From Pseudobacteriovorax sp. (GTDB taxonomy: Bacteria > Bdellovibrionota_B > Oligoflexia > Oligoflexales > Oligoflexaceae), in NCBI GenBank assembly GCA_013215145.1, contig JABSRP010000025.1, positions 1-64,000 on the forward strand: DNA of 64,000 bases. Reading direction: 5' to 3'. Under the pieces are notes generated by a model that ran no database searches, had not been told where the DNA came from, and worked only from the letters and a program-made list of their open reading frames with translations. The number at the start of each line of letters is the position of its first letter. Position 1 is the first letter of the stretch. The translations under genes were made by a program, and so were the position numbers. Positions 1-8,506 of this stretch are shown here, piece by piece.

Positions 1-751
1 GGTTGGATGATCTAACAAAATCAATAGTTTGCAAAGTACTTTCTTTTAGTCCGGAAAACTCAAACCGGATCGGTATAAGTTGTATCAGTTTTTTAGAGGA
101 ACTTAGAGTTTCTTTAGAGACAGCACAATAGCTGCACCTTGCATATAAGATATGTTTGATTCCCTATGACCAAAGACGAGACCTGAGTTATAGGCAATCA
201 TCAAACTAGCTAAAGCGAATTTGGATCTATCTATATTTGGCGGAGAACCTTTATATGACAAGCTTTTGAAATCGGTCATTCTTAGTTCGCGATATAATCG
301 CGTCTCGTCGATTTTAAAATACAATTGCCTTCAAGACAGTTTTTTCAGGTTTAAAGCCTTGTTTTACAGTTTTGATTGTAACAGTGATTGTTTGGTAGAT
401 ATTGACGATTTAAACAGTTACCAATCATTTGAATGAAGATGATAAATTGTGAATTTTCCTAGTTGTCTCCAGTTTTTGATGAAGAAATCAGATGCTGAAA
501 GCTCCGTTTCGCAATTTTTCCTATGTAAGATTCTAATTCAGTCATTGGATTAGCATATCCGGATCATATCATTTCAAAAAACAACGATAAGACTTTAGAG
601 TTATTGGAAAATATTCAAATAGTCTGAATATTGTGTGATTTGCCTTGCAATAATTCTAGTTCATGTTTCTCTTTCTAATTGAGTAGTCTTTCATACTGGA
701 AGTCTACTCAGATACGGTAATAAAGATATATTATTTGTAAAGGAAGAAATC
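1..751. other. Gene-poor stretch
   Basis: I find no gene here that I can support. A 73-residue frame on the minus strand (103-324) and a 71-residue frame on the plus strand (221-436) overlap each other. Neither has a clear ribosome binding site or a recognisable motif. The minus-strand frame reads like ordinary protein and could be the remnant of a decayed gene. The only structured element is one copy of a diverged direct repeat (462-538), described separately. Confidence 0.4.
462..538. repeat. Diverged direct repeat, copy 1
   Basis: This stretch aligns over about 75 bases with 1498-1575 at roughly 75 percent identity by eye. Shared blocks include TTTTTGA, AAATCAGAT and CCGTTTCGCAAT (CGTTTCGCAAT in the second copy). 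The two copies lie in the same orientation and bracket the small secreted-protein gene. They may be the traces of an old duplication or members of a dispersed repeat. Confidence 0.5.
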
Positions 752-1090
752 GTGTTGAGAATAACCCTATTAACTCTAACTTGTTTATCTAGTCTATTAG
801 CTTCTAGCTCACTTTTAGCAGATGTTCGCTGTGCAGGTCGAATAAATAAAGTAACAATGATTCCTGGTAGCGGTATCGATGTTAGCTTCGAGGGGCGCAG
901 CGGACAGTATGGTCTATGTAGATACAATGAGCCACATTGTAACGCCTGGTTATCATCAGTATTGACGGCAAAAGCCACTGGCTCTGTCGTGAATATTTGG
1001 TATCATGGCGGTGGTCAGTGTAATACTACCAATGTTAGTTCATATGAAAAAGGTCCACACAATCCTGCGGTAACTAAAGTCTTTTTCTAG
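752..1090 (+). CDS. Small secreted cysteine-containing protein, unknown function
   Basis: I do not recognise this 112-residue protein. The GTG start follows an AAAGGAAG ribosome binding site at 740-747. Residues 1-23 form a typical signal peptide (a leucine-rich core ending near LLADV), so the mature product of about 90 residues should be exported. The mature part has four cysteines (in DVRCAGR, LCRYNE, HCNAW and GQCNTT) and could form two disulfides. It stands alone in a gene-poor stretch between two copies of a diverged direct repeat. Confidence 0.6.
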   Translation: MLRITLLTLTCLSSLLASSSLLADVRCAGRINKVTMIPGSGIDVSFEGRSGQYGLCRYNEPHCNAWLSSVLTAKATGSVVNIWYHGGGQCNTTNVSSYEKGPHNPAVTKVFF

Positions 1091-1586
1091 AAATAAAGTC
1101 TGAAGTGTTTAGGTAAGTCGAATCCTTACTATAAGCAACGATGCATCATGATTGACACCGTCTCATTAGAGCTGCCATCGATCGGATAATTACTGTTTAG
1201 ATCCGGGGCGCTGCTCTGGATTGCTATAATGCTCAAGTATATTGGGGCACTTTGGAATTTACTTTGATCCGACTCTTCACTCGATTGTGAGGTAGCTAAT
1301 TGGATTTCAAAACCCTTAGCTTGATAATTATAATTTTTTTTAACGAGCTTGGTTTTCCTTATCATATCGGCGTAAAATCTGTTGCTACCCTCAGTTCGAA
1401 TGGAGCCGACTCAAACTAAAGGCAAACAAAACTACGCAGCCATAGCTAGTGTCGCCTACAATCTCATGCGTTTTATTGGTCTTATGAATGTGGCCCCGTC
1501 GTCTCTGATTTTTGACGAAAAAATCAGATTCGGATAGCTTCGTTTCGCAATGTTTCCGATTTGGGATCTATTCTAGTTTCAAACGC
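1091..1586. other. Intergenic stretch without a supported gene
   Basis: A 78-residue minus-strand frame (1129-1365) is the only sizeable open frame. It is serine-rich, lacks a convincing ribosome binding site and matches no family I know, so I do not call it. The second copy of the diverged direct repeat occupies 1498-1575. Confidence 0.4.
1498..1575. repeat. Diverged direct repeat, copy 2
   Basis: This is the partner of the repeat at 462-538, in the same orientation about 1 kb away. It ends just before the terminator of the tRNA-Pro gene. Confidence 0.5.
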
Positions 1587-1623
1587 AAAAAAGCCGCTGA
1601 TGAATCCCATCAACGGCTTTTTT
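1587..1623 (-). terminator. Rho-independent terminator of tRNA-Pro
   Basis: On the minus strand an AAAAAAGCCG...CGGCTTTTTT stem with an internal TTGATG/CATCAG extension ends in a T-run. It lies 12 bases past the tRNA 3' end and is oriented to stop tRNA transcription. Confidence 0.85.
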
Positions 1624-1634
1624 CCATCTCAATC

Positions 1635-1710
1635 TGGTCGGGGCGACAGGGATCGAACCTGCGACCTCATGCTCCCAAAGCACGCGCGCTACCAACTGCG
1701 CTACGCCCCG
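1635..1710 (-). tRNA. tRNA-Pro(TGG)
   Basis: The minus strand folds as a complete cloverleaf of 76 nt. The acceptor stem is CGGGGCG/CGCCCCG, with a D arm, an anticodon stem CGTGC/GCATG around loop TTTGGGA (anticodon TGG), and a T arm with TTCGATC. The discriminator base is A and the 3' CCA is encoded (1635-1637). The C1 start is typical of proline tRNAs. Confidence 0.95.
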
Positions 1711-1793
1711 CTAAAATCGAGAGATTGCTCTTGTATCAAATATTCATTTTGATAGTCAATGGGGGATTAATTTTTTTTTCGGAGACCAACCCT

Positions 1794-2528
1794 TTGAGTA
1801 AAGACAGTAAATTTGGCCTGGTAGTAGAGACGGCTGATGGCAGCCTCTCAGTAAAAGATCCAACGATTGATGAGGAGTACCATTCTGATGGCGGTGCTCT
1901 GTTTGAGGCCAGGGCGCTTTTTATCGAGGCTTCGGGGTATATTGGGCGACTCGATCGCTGCTTCGATACCGCTATTTTAGATGTCGGCCTCGGACTCGGC
2001 TATAATGCCTTACTCTCGATAGAATACTGGTTGGCCGCAGAAGATCCCAGTCACCAAACTCTGGTAAGCCTGGAAAAAAACTCCGACCTTGTCGCTGCCC
2101 TCGCTTCGGGCGATGGTCCTTGGATGGAGGGCTGGAGCCAAGACTGGCTTGATCTAGCCTCCAAGTTAGAAAAAAAAGACGCAAATGATGACAAAGTCCT
2201 CTGGAAAGCCACCATCACCCATAGAAATGGCAAGGTCTTATCCTGGACCGTCATCGTTGGTGACGCTCTTGATGCTAATCTTAACGACTTCAGCTTTGAT
2301 ATCGTGTTTCAAGATGCGTTTTCTCCGCAGAAAAACAGTCGTATGTGGCAATCGGATTGGTTTCAAAAGGTCTTTGATCGGGCTAAAGAGGGGTGCTGTC
2401 TAGTAACCTACAGTGTCGCACGACCCGTTAAGGACAACCTTGAGCAAGCAGGCTGGCAGTATCAAAAGATCCCTGCCGCCGGCAAAAAACGCAGCTGGCT
2501 CAAAGCCTATAAATCATCGAAGAGCTAA
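1794..2528 (+). CDS. mnmD: MnmC-like (MnmD-type) tRNA uridine methyltransferase
   Basis: The 244-residue protein resembles the methyltransferase half of MnmC, which completes the mnm5 modification at U34 of certain tRNAs. An SAM-binding loop DVGLGLGYN lies near residues 63-71 and the family motif DAFSP near 174-178. The N-terminal TIDEEYHSDGGA is also typical. The FAD oxidase half of enterobacterial MnmC is absent, as in standalone MnmD proteins. The frame is open upstream through the tRNA, but the TTG at 1794 preceded by GGAGA at 1781 is the first start past the tRNA and begins right at the family's N terminus. It converges with the ABC permease gene, overlapping it by 4 bases. Confidence 0.75.
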   Translation: MSKDSKFGLVVETADGSLSVKDPTIDEEYHSDGGALFEARALFIEASGYIGRLDRCFDTAILDVGLGLGYNALLSIEYWLAAEDPSHQTLVSLEKNSDLVAALASGDGPWMEGWSQDWLDLASKLEKKDANDDKVLWKATITHRNGKVLSWTVIVGDALDANLNDFSFDIVFQDAFSPQKNSRMWQSDWFQKVFDRAKEGCCLVTYSVARPVKDNLEQAGWQYQKIPAAGKKRSWLKAYKSSKS

Positions 2529-3568
2529 TACCAGCGAAACAGCACCTTCGAAGCCACCACTCCAACGATGGTATAGATCATCAGGATACTTAGCTCAAAG
2601 CCGAGTTGATCGAAGCTCTGCCCCTCTAGCGAGATCTTACGCAGGGCATCGACAATAGCTGTCAGAGGAAAAAACTTCACCACCGACTGCAGCCATTCGG
2701 GAAAGTTCTGGGTAGAAAAAAAGATCCCTGACAGCAACATCATCGGAATGGATAAAAGGTTAGTCATGCCCGAAACGGTAGGAATGCTTTTGGTTCGACT
2801 ACCGCACACCATAGCAATAGCAGTGAAAGCAGCGGCCCCCATCATTGCGATAACGGTATAGCTGAGAAAGCTGCCTTCCACCACAAAATCAAAGAGTAAA
2901 TACCCAGCAAGCATCACAGAAAAGAACTCTGCAGCCAGGACAAAAAATCTGCCAAAGATGTGAGAGACAATATATTCATAGGGTTTCATAGGAGTCGCAA
3001 TATAACGCTTCAGCAGATTCTCACGGCGGTTTGAGACGATGGTCATAGCTACCCCAAAAAGGCTCGAGGTCATAATACTCAAACCTAACAGCCCAGGGAT
3101 TAAAAAATCGATGTAGCGGGTCCCTTTTGCTTCGATCGCTTCGACCTTAGAGGCAAACAAATCAGATCGACCAGCAGTACGCTGCAAGATGTCATCTACT
3201 TTTTCCTTAGCTCGCTGAGCACTTGGGTTGGTGGGATCAAGCAAATAACTCAGCTCATCACCCGTCGTCCCCGCAGTGATCACCAGCTGGATCTTACCGC
3301 GTTTGATTGCGGTTCGGAGCTCCTCTAGGTTTCCCGACGTGAGTTTGATTTGATCATGCTCTTTAAGGGCAGTTTGGAAGTCTGTATTTTTATAGCTATC
3401 AGCCCAGCCAACACCATAGGATTCCGAGCTCGAGTTTGAGAAGGAAAAGCCTAGGATGACCATCCAAAGCAGCGGCATAAAAACCACCCAAAAAAAGGCT
3501 GAGGGCTCTCTCAGAAATTCGCGCCAACGGCATTTAATCTGCTCTCTAAGACTCACACTAAGCATCAC
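2525..3568 (-). CDS. ABC-2 type transporter permease
   Basis: This 347-residue membrane protein has one N-terminal helix (about 22-42), a large extracytoplasmic segment (about 45-150) and five to six C-terminal helices, the layout of ABC-2 exporters. The segment SRRENLLKRYIATPM before the third helix is typical of this permease class. The gene follows the ATPase gene with an 11-base overlap, so the two are translated together as one exporter. The substrate cannot be deduced; drugs, lipids or polysaccharide precursors are all possible. GTG at 3568 and ATG at 3565 are both possible starts behind GGAGC. Confidence 0.85.
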   Translation of the reverse strand: MMLSVSLREQIKCRWREFLREPSAFFWVVFMPLLWMVILGFSFSNSSSESYGVGWADSYKNTDFQTALKEHDQIKLTSGNLEELRTAIKRGKIQLVITAGTTGDELSYLLDPTNPSAQRAKEKVDDILQRTAGRSDLFASKVEAIEAKGTRYIDFLIPGLLGLSIMTSSLFGVAMTIVSNRRENLLKRYIATPMKPYEYIVSHIFGRFFVLAAEFFSVMLAGYLLFDFVVEGSFLSYTVIAMMGAAAFTAIAMVCGSRTKSIPTVSGMTNLLSIPMMLLSGIFFSTQNFPEWLQSVVKFFPLTAIVDALRKISLEGQSFDQLGFELSILMIYTIVGVVASKVLFRWY

Positions 3569-4490
3569 GGATGCTCCTTCCAGTTAGGGTTAAAAAGACG
3601 TCTTCGAGAGTCGAGGGTCTTATGGCAATCTGTTTGAGAGGGGAGCTATGAGTCTTTGCCCAAGCGCTAATATCTGCGACCAAAGGTACAGGATCCTCTG
3701 TGACAAGCTCGTATTGGTTGTCCACCAATTTGCTATCGGCAATCCACGGTAAGTCGGCCTTGAGTCGTTCGGCATCCACCGCAACGGGGTCGACAAACGA
3801 AAACTGCAAAGCCTGTCCGCCGCAGTATTTTTGAATCAGATCTTCGGTGGTACCTTCGGCTATCACGCTCCCATGATCTACAATTACGATTCGATCGGCC
3901 AGAAAACTAGCTTCTTCCATATAATGCGTCGTTAGCAGGATACTTTTATTCTGCTGTTTTAGCTGAGCCAATAACTCCCAGATTTTGCGACGAGACTGAG
4001 GGTCAAGTCCAGTCGTTGGCTCATCGAGAAATACAAGTTCGGGATTGTTGACAAGAGCACATGCCAGATAGGTCCGTTGTTTCTGTCCACCAGAAAGATG
4101 CTCGAGGCGATCGTTGGCTTTATCCTGCAAAGATACAATCGCAATGGCTTCGTCGGGACTGATTCCTGCGGGATAAAAACTACGAAACAGTTGTACTGTC
4201 TCCTTTACGGTCATTTTTTTGTAAAGTTGATTCTCCTGCAAGGTCACACCAATACGGGTCATAATTTCCCGCCGGTTGGCGGCATTCAAGGTTTTGCCAA
4301 AGATACTGATCGTGCCTTTATCGGGTTCAATCAGCCCTTCGAGCATCTCCACAGTTGTGGTTTTGCCTGCGCCATTTGGCCCAAGAAGAGCTAAGCACTC
4401 CCCGGGGTTGATGGCGATATCGATACCTTTGACTGCGTGATTTTCTTTAAAAGACTTTTCAAGTTGGGTCGCGTGGAGTAAGGGTTCCAT
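3558..4490 (-). CDS. ABC transporter ATP-binding protein
   Basis: This 310-residue ATPase energises the ABC-2 permease encoded immediately downstream. It carries Walker A GPNGAGKTT near residue 35, signature LSGGQKQR near 133, Walker B LVFLDEPTTGLD near 155, and an H-loop in LLTTHYMEE. The roughly 80-residue C-terminal extension ending in STLEDVFLTLTGR is typical of the CcmA/drug-exporter group. The ATG at 4490 follows AGGAA on the minus strand. It diverges from the flavoprotein gene at 4628. Confidence 0.9.
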   Translation of the reverse strand: MEPLLHATQLEKSFKENHAVKGIDIAINPGECLALLGPNGAGKTTTVEMLEGLIEPDKGTISIFGKTLNAANRREIMTRIGVTLQENQLYKKMTVKETVQLFRSFYPAGISPDEAIAIVSLQDKANDRLEHLSGGQKQRTYLACALVNNPELVFLDEPTTGLDPQSRRKIWELLAQLKQQNKSILLTTHYMEEASFLADRIVIVDHGSVIAEGTTEDLIQKYCGGQALQFSFVDPVAVDAERLKADLPWIADSKLVDNQYELVTEDPVPLVADISAWAKTHSSPLKQIAIRPSTLEDVFLTLTGRSIRDA

Positions 4491-4627
4491 CTCAAGTTTC
4501 CTGGTGGTAAAACCCCATTCTAGCGAGACTTGCGGGTGAATTCAACGACCGATCGCGACGGCTGGAGGGCGGATAAAATCTTGCCGCATTGACTGTGGTC
4601 CAGTAAAATCTGCTGTGAGGAGCAATT

Positions 4628-5902
4628 ATGACAACATCCTATGATATTTTGGTAGCCGGGGGCGGTCTATCCGGCGCAATTATTGCTGGGCGTCTTCATG
4701 AACGATTCCCTGACAAAACGATCGCTATCGTGGAGAAAGAACCCCTACTAGGGGGAAGACTGCGCACCACCGATCAAAACGCAGGCTTATGGTCGTACGG
4801 ACTGAATGCCATCAACGAGAACCTCTATGAGTTCCTAGACCAAACACTCAAGAATCATCCTGATAATCTAGAGATCTCATCGTACCTCATTCGCAAACGG
4901 GTGACTCTTGGTGCGCTCTCGGCAGGAAAATTATCCTCTGGCACTATTGCAGACTCTTTCTCTGAACAAGGCGCAAGGAGTATCGCCGGCGCAGCTGCCG
5001 CCAAAGACTGGACCAATATCGATGAGATGATGAGCAAGATCGAGGAAGGCAAACGTAACGATCAGCCTATGGCACAAGCCTGGAAAGGCACGCGCAAAAG
5101 CCCAGCTGCCATTGCTACTGAACACCTGACACGGCTTTATGGAGTCCCCGATATCTGGTCCTGCAATGTGATGGACCTCCAGGCAAAGATCAAAGACTAC
5201 TCCTCGTCGCAGTGGGTCTGCGACTGGCCGAAACTTTGCGAGGCGATTATCAAACGCGCAGTGGAATTAGGCAAGATCACGGTCCTTACCGAGACTGAAA
5301 TCGCCGAAGCCGAAGAAAAAGACGGCCATTGGCAGCTAGCCACCACGGGTGGTCCCTTGCAATCGAAGGTCCTTGTCGTATCCCAAAGCCCTTGGGATGC
5401 TCTTCGATGGTTGTCAAAAGAGCATTGGCCCAACCCTCTTGTGAACCTTCCGGTAAAGACCAAACCCGTTAGTGCCGTGATCTTGTCAGAGACCTTAGAT
5501 AAAGAGATCGAAATCCCTGATGTTGTCGTGATTCCAGCTGAAAATGTTCAGGTATATGCCGAAGGCTCGATTCTCAGCTTTCAAGCCACCGTTAACTACG
5601 AATCCACTCTGGTAGCTCCAGATGTAGTTAAAGCGATCCGCAGACTCAAACGCGCGCGGACCAAACTTCTTGCTGCCTTCGATATTAGTAAGGAGTTCGG
5701 CAATCAGCACATCGCTCTGCAACCTGTTGCCTGGTCCCAACCAGTGACGGCTTCCGAGAGGCGGGTCGCGTCCAAACTAAGCGGCTATAAATGGCAGGCA
5801 GCAAAGCTTATCTTCTGTGGCGATGCTTATGGGGACTCTATGTTTGGTGACGTCAATTTGATTAATTCTGTGATTGAAGGATGTCAAAAAGTCTCAGTCT
5901 AA
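4628..5902 (+). CDS. FAD-dependent amine-oxidase-like flavoprotein
   Basis: The 424-residue protein begins with a Rossmann dinucleotide-binding motif (VAGGGLSGAIIAGRL, residues 9-23), then the acidic end of the second strand and the GGRLRT arginine motif near residues 38-43. These mark FAD enzymes of the amine oxidase / phytoene desaturase superfamily. The C terminus (FCGDAYGDS) is the usual second FAD contact. The substrate is unknown. A GAGGAGC ribosome binding site supports the ATG at 4628. It is a single gene, followed by a 300-base spacer before folD. Confidence 0.7.
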   Translation: MTTSYDILVAGGGLSGAIIAGRLHERFPDKTIAIVEKEPLLGGRLRTTDQNAGLWSYGLNAINENLYEFLDQTLKNHPDNLEISSYLIRKRVTLGALSAGKLSSGTIADSFSEQGARSIAGAAAAKDWTNIDEMMSKIEEGKRNDQPMAQAWKGTRKSPAAIATEHLTRLYGVPDIWSCNVMDLQAKIKDYSSSQWVCDWPKLCEAIIKRAVELGKITVLTETEIAEAEEKDGHWQLATTGGPLQSKVLVVSQSPWDALRWLSKEHWPNPLVNLPVKTKPVSAVILSETLDKEIEIPDVVVIPAENVQVYAEGSILSFQATVNYESTLVAPDVVKAIRRLKRARTKLLAAFDISKEFGNQHIALQPVAWSQPVTASERRVASKLSGYKWQAAKLIFCGDAYGDSMFGDVNLINSVIEGCQKVSV

Positions 5903-6086
5903 AGATTTCGGCCAGTGGCACAAGAAGGGCTGCTTCTCCTTTTGGTTCATACAATTGTGACGTATTTTTCCTAGGAATTTTACGCAGAATTGATTTCCCA
6001 ATTGACTGTCCCGAAAAAAACATCTAATCACTCTGCATATCGGTAGATACTACGGAGCAAGCTTATCATTATGGGCTCTTACAAAA

Positions 6087-6106
6087 CTATCCACAGCTCA
6101 TCCACA
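6087..6106 (+). promoter_or_regulatory. Two DnaA-box-like sites
   Basis: CTATCCACA (6087-6095) and TCATCCACA (6098-6106) each differ by one base from the DnaA consensus TTATCCACA. They lie in the same orientation 11 bases apart, one helical turn, about 100 bases upstream of folD. No AT-rich unwinding element or dnaA/dnaN/gidA gene is nearby, so this is not claimed as an origin. Control of folD or DnaA titration is possible. Confidence 0.4.
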
Positions 6107-6204
6107 GCCTTATCGACTGACAGCCGCACAAAGCTTGCGCCCACTTACACACGCCATTTATCTCTATCATATTCAATAAAACCTCTGGTTTAAAAGGGAC
6201 TGCT

Positions 6205-7059
6205 ATGACTGCAAACATTATCGATGGTAAGCGGATTGCTCAGACCATCCGCGAGGAACTGCGTGATTCCATCAGCCAACTTGTCGAGGCCGGGCACCGC
6301 CAGCCATGCCTAGCCGTTGTACTAGTGGGAGATGATCCAGCAAGTCATGTTTATGTCAGTCACAAGAAAAAAGCCTGTCAGGCAGTAGGTATAGCTAGTC
6401 GCTCCATTGAACTACCCGCTGACACAAGTCAAGAGGCCCTTAACGAGCACCTCAAATCATTAAATTCTGATGCCGATGTTGACGGGATTCTATTACAGCT
6501 ACCTCTGCCAAAGCATCTGAGCCCAGACGAATCCATCGACTTGATTCACCCGGAAAAAGACGTCGATGGCCTAACCCCTTACAATCAAGGCCTATTGGTT
6601 TGGCGCCGACCCCATCTAGTGTCCTGCACCCCAGCTGGAATTATGGAGCTTCTTAACAGGAGCCAAGTCGAACTTCTCAGCAAGGAGGCCGTGGTTCTAG
6701 GTCGCAGTGTTTTGGTAGGGGCTCCTATCGCAACCTTGTTGTCCAACGCTGGTGCTACTGTTCAGAGTCTGCACTCAAAATCTCTTGATACGGCAGAGCA
6801 CTGCCGGCGAGCGGATGTTTTGGTTGTTGCCACTGGCGTTAGGCATCTTGTGAAAAAAGAATGGATCAAACCAGGGGCCGTTGTGATAGACGTCGGTATT
6901 CATCGCGGCGAAACCGGTTTGGAAGGGGACGTTGACTTTGATGGCGCTAAAGACGTCGCCGGAGCCATCACTCCCGTACCTGGTGGAGTTGGCCCTATGA
7001 CCATCGCCATGCTCCTTAAAAACTGCTTTCTAGCCTATAAAGACCGAATGGGCCGCTAA
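6205..7059 (+). CDS. folD: Bifunctional methylene-THF dehydrogenase / methenyl-THF cyclohydrolase
   Basis: FolD (284 residues, normal length) interconverts 5,10-methylene-, methenyl- and 10-formyl-tetrahydrofolate in cytosolic one-carbon metabolism. Visible family motifs are YVSHKKKACQAVGI with the catalytic lysine near residue 55, the substrate loop GILLQLPLPKHL near 95-106, the NADP-binding VVLGRSVLVGAP near 165, and the C-terminal signature TPVPGGVGPMTIAML. A ribosome binding site AAAGGG precedes the ATG. The gene is monocistronic and converges with the DUF2058 gene. Confidence 0.96.
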   Translation: MTANIIDGKRIAQTIREELRDSISQLVEAGHRQPCLAVVLVGDDPASHVYVSHKKKACQAVGIASRSIELPADTSQEALNEHLKSLNSDADVDGILLQLPLPKHLSPDESIDLIHPEKDVDGLTPYNQGLLVWRRPHLVSCTPAGIMELLNRSQVELLSKEAVVLGRSVLVGAPIATLLSNAGATVQSLHSKSLDTAEHCRRADVLVVATGVRHLVKKEWIKPGAVVIDVGIHRGETGLEGDVDFDGAKDVAGAITPVPGGVGPMTIAMLLKNCFLAYKDRMGR

Positions 7060-7081
7060 CATAAGCGCAGCCCTAAATTGG

Positions 7082-7549
7082 TCAAATGTGTAGGCACAGC
7101 AATAATTCGGGAAATAGATCTCGCACCAAAAGGCAGCCATCTTTTGATAGCAAATAATATCTGTCATCAAGTAGAGTGGCGACGCCAAGCCTACCGTCAG
7201 ATAGCATGTCTCGTTGCTTTGGATCGACGTATATGTGGTGAAGCTTTTTATCCTCAGTGAGGAAAAAGTAAGCTTCCCTTCCTGAGTCTCTCGTCAGCTG
7301 ACCTTCCGAAAAAATCAAATGCACAGCTTGCATGGTTTGCTGGAGTCGCTGATTTTCTTTATTCAGTTGACGATCACGTTCTTTTTGCGCCTCGCGATCT
7401 TTAGCGATTTTTTGTTGGATCTCGTCAGGAGTGTTTTGCTTGCCCTGTTTGGTCTGTTCATGCTTTTTTTTCTTTGCAGCACGTGCAGCTTTTTTTGCTT
7501 GCTGCTTTGATGCAAGACCTTGTTTTAATAGCTGATCTCTAAGACTCAT
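7082..7549 (-). CDS. DUF2058 family protein (YaiL-like)
   Basis: This 155-residue protein matches the DUF2058 group known from E. coli YaiL. It starts MSLRDQLLKQGL, followed by a long lysine/glutamine-rich charged helix (residues 10-75) and a compact beta-rich C terminus (about 78-155). The basic N-terminal half suggests nucleic-acid or ribosome contact, but no function is established. It is cytoplasmic with no signal peptide. It converges with folD, with a 22-base gap. Confidence 0.75.
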   Translation of the reverse strand: MSLRDQLLKQGLASKQQAKKAARAAKKKKHEQTKQGKQNTPDEIQQKIAKDREAQKERDRQLNKENQRLQQTMQAVHLIFSEGQLTRDSGREAYFFLTEDKKLHHIYVDPKQRDMLSDGRLGVATLLDDRYYLLSKDGCLLVRDLFPELLLCLHI

Positions 7550-7828
7550 ACCGGCTCTCCTTCCTTAGTTTTGGGTATATCATCACCGTAAAACCTTGCC
7601 AAGATCCCCTTTTTGACTTTGATATCATATTTTAAAAATTAGTCAATAAAGATTAGCCAAAAATGGGCCGGTTAAACTAAATTAATTCCACCATGAAAAA
7701 TAGGCTTAACTATTTGAATTAATGAAAGAAATTTACAAGTGAAAAAAGACGTATTTTTGACATGCTTGACACCACAAAAGGCCTTCGTTGATCCTATAGG
7801 TTATATCAAACGAGATAGGGGATCATCA

Positions 7829-8434
7829 GTGACAGACGTATTTTTGCTCGGGAATGCTCAACCTGCCACACAGTCGACATCGCTTACTTACAACCCCGGC
7901 TTAAGCGAAACAGGAGCCGTGCAATCATTGACTCTCACTCCCTTTTTAGATGCCCTAAGTATAGACTACTTGTACACAAGCCCGTTTTTGATGTGCCGTG
8001 AGACTATTACTCCATTTGCCAAAAACAGCTCGATTCTCATTAATATTCACCAAAGCCTGAAAGACTGCATCGCCCCAGTTAATGCCAAAGACTATAGGGA
8101 AAGTGTCAAGGCTTTCTGGAAAGACACGAGCGCAGGCCATTTTAAGAAAGCGCGGTCACGACTGATCGATACCATTTTGAAGATCTGTGAGAATCACCCT
8201 CAAAAGCGCATACTCATCTGTATGCATAGTCATATGATTGCCCTAGCATTGAATCACTATGATAAGTCCTTATATGGAGCCGAGTTTGCCCATAAGGTAA
8301 AGTGTCCTGATCTTTTTTCATTTACCGTACAGAATCAAGCCTTCCGCTCGATCAAGCATATAGACCTCTCCCCGTACTGTGATACCATCCCTCAGTTTGC
8401 CCCGCTCATTTTGTCCAAACCATCCTTGGTTTAG
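7829..8434 (+). CDS. Histidine-phosphatase-fold protein without the RHG motif
   Basis: The pattern is that of the phosphoglycerate mutase / SixA superfamily: a first strand MTDVFLLGN, then PGLSETGAVQSL, DYLYTSPFLMCRETITPF near residues 50-67, and ILICMHSHMIALAL near 130. The catalytic Arg-His-Gly after the first strand is replaced by Leu-Gly-Asn, while the second histidine region survives. The protein may therefore be inactive or have changed function. I chose GTG 7829 because AGGGG precedes it and the fold begins there. The frame is open to GTG 7739, which would add 30 residues, including a partial repeat of the same strand (KDVFL versus TDVFL). Confidence 0.55.
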   Translation: MTDVFLLGNAQPATQSTSLTYNPGLSETGAVQSLTLTPFLDALSIDYLYTSPFLMCRETITPFAKNSSILINIHQSLKDCIAPVNAKDYRESVKAFWKDTSAGHFKKARSRLIDTILKICENHPQKRILICMHSHMIALALNHYDKSLYGAEFAHKVKCPDLFSFTVQNQAFRSIKHIDLSPYCDTIPQFAPLILSKPSLV

Positions 8435-8440
8435 CTAAAA

Positions 8441-8478
8441 AAAACGAGGCTTTTGATCAAAGCCTCGTTTCTTTTTTT
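8441..8478. terminator. Bidirectional terminator between convergent genes
   Basis: The stem AAACGAGGCTTT / AAAGCCTCGTTT has a four-base loop and is flanked by an A-run on the left and a T-run on the right. It can stop transcription from both the phosphatase-fold gene and trxA. Confidence 0.9.
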
Positions 8479-8506
8479 CGTATTCTTTTTCTTTTTTTCG
8501 AGATAC

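Noticed and set aside
1129..1365. A 78-residue minus-strand gene
   Set aside because: The frame lacks a ribosome binding site and recognisable motif and lies in a gene-poor stretch near a repeat.
1512..1793. An N-terminal extension of the MnmC-like gene
   Set aside because: The extended frame reads through the tRNA-Pro gene and its terminator. The TTG at 1794 with GGAGA upstream fits the family start.
6087..6204. A replication origin before folD
   Set aside because: Only two DnaA-box-like sites are present, with no AT-rich unwinding region and no dnaA, dnaN or gyr/gid genes close by.
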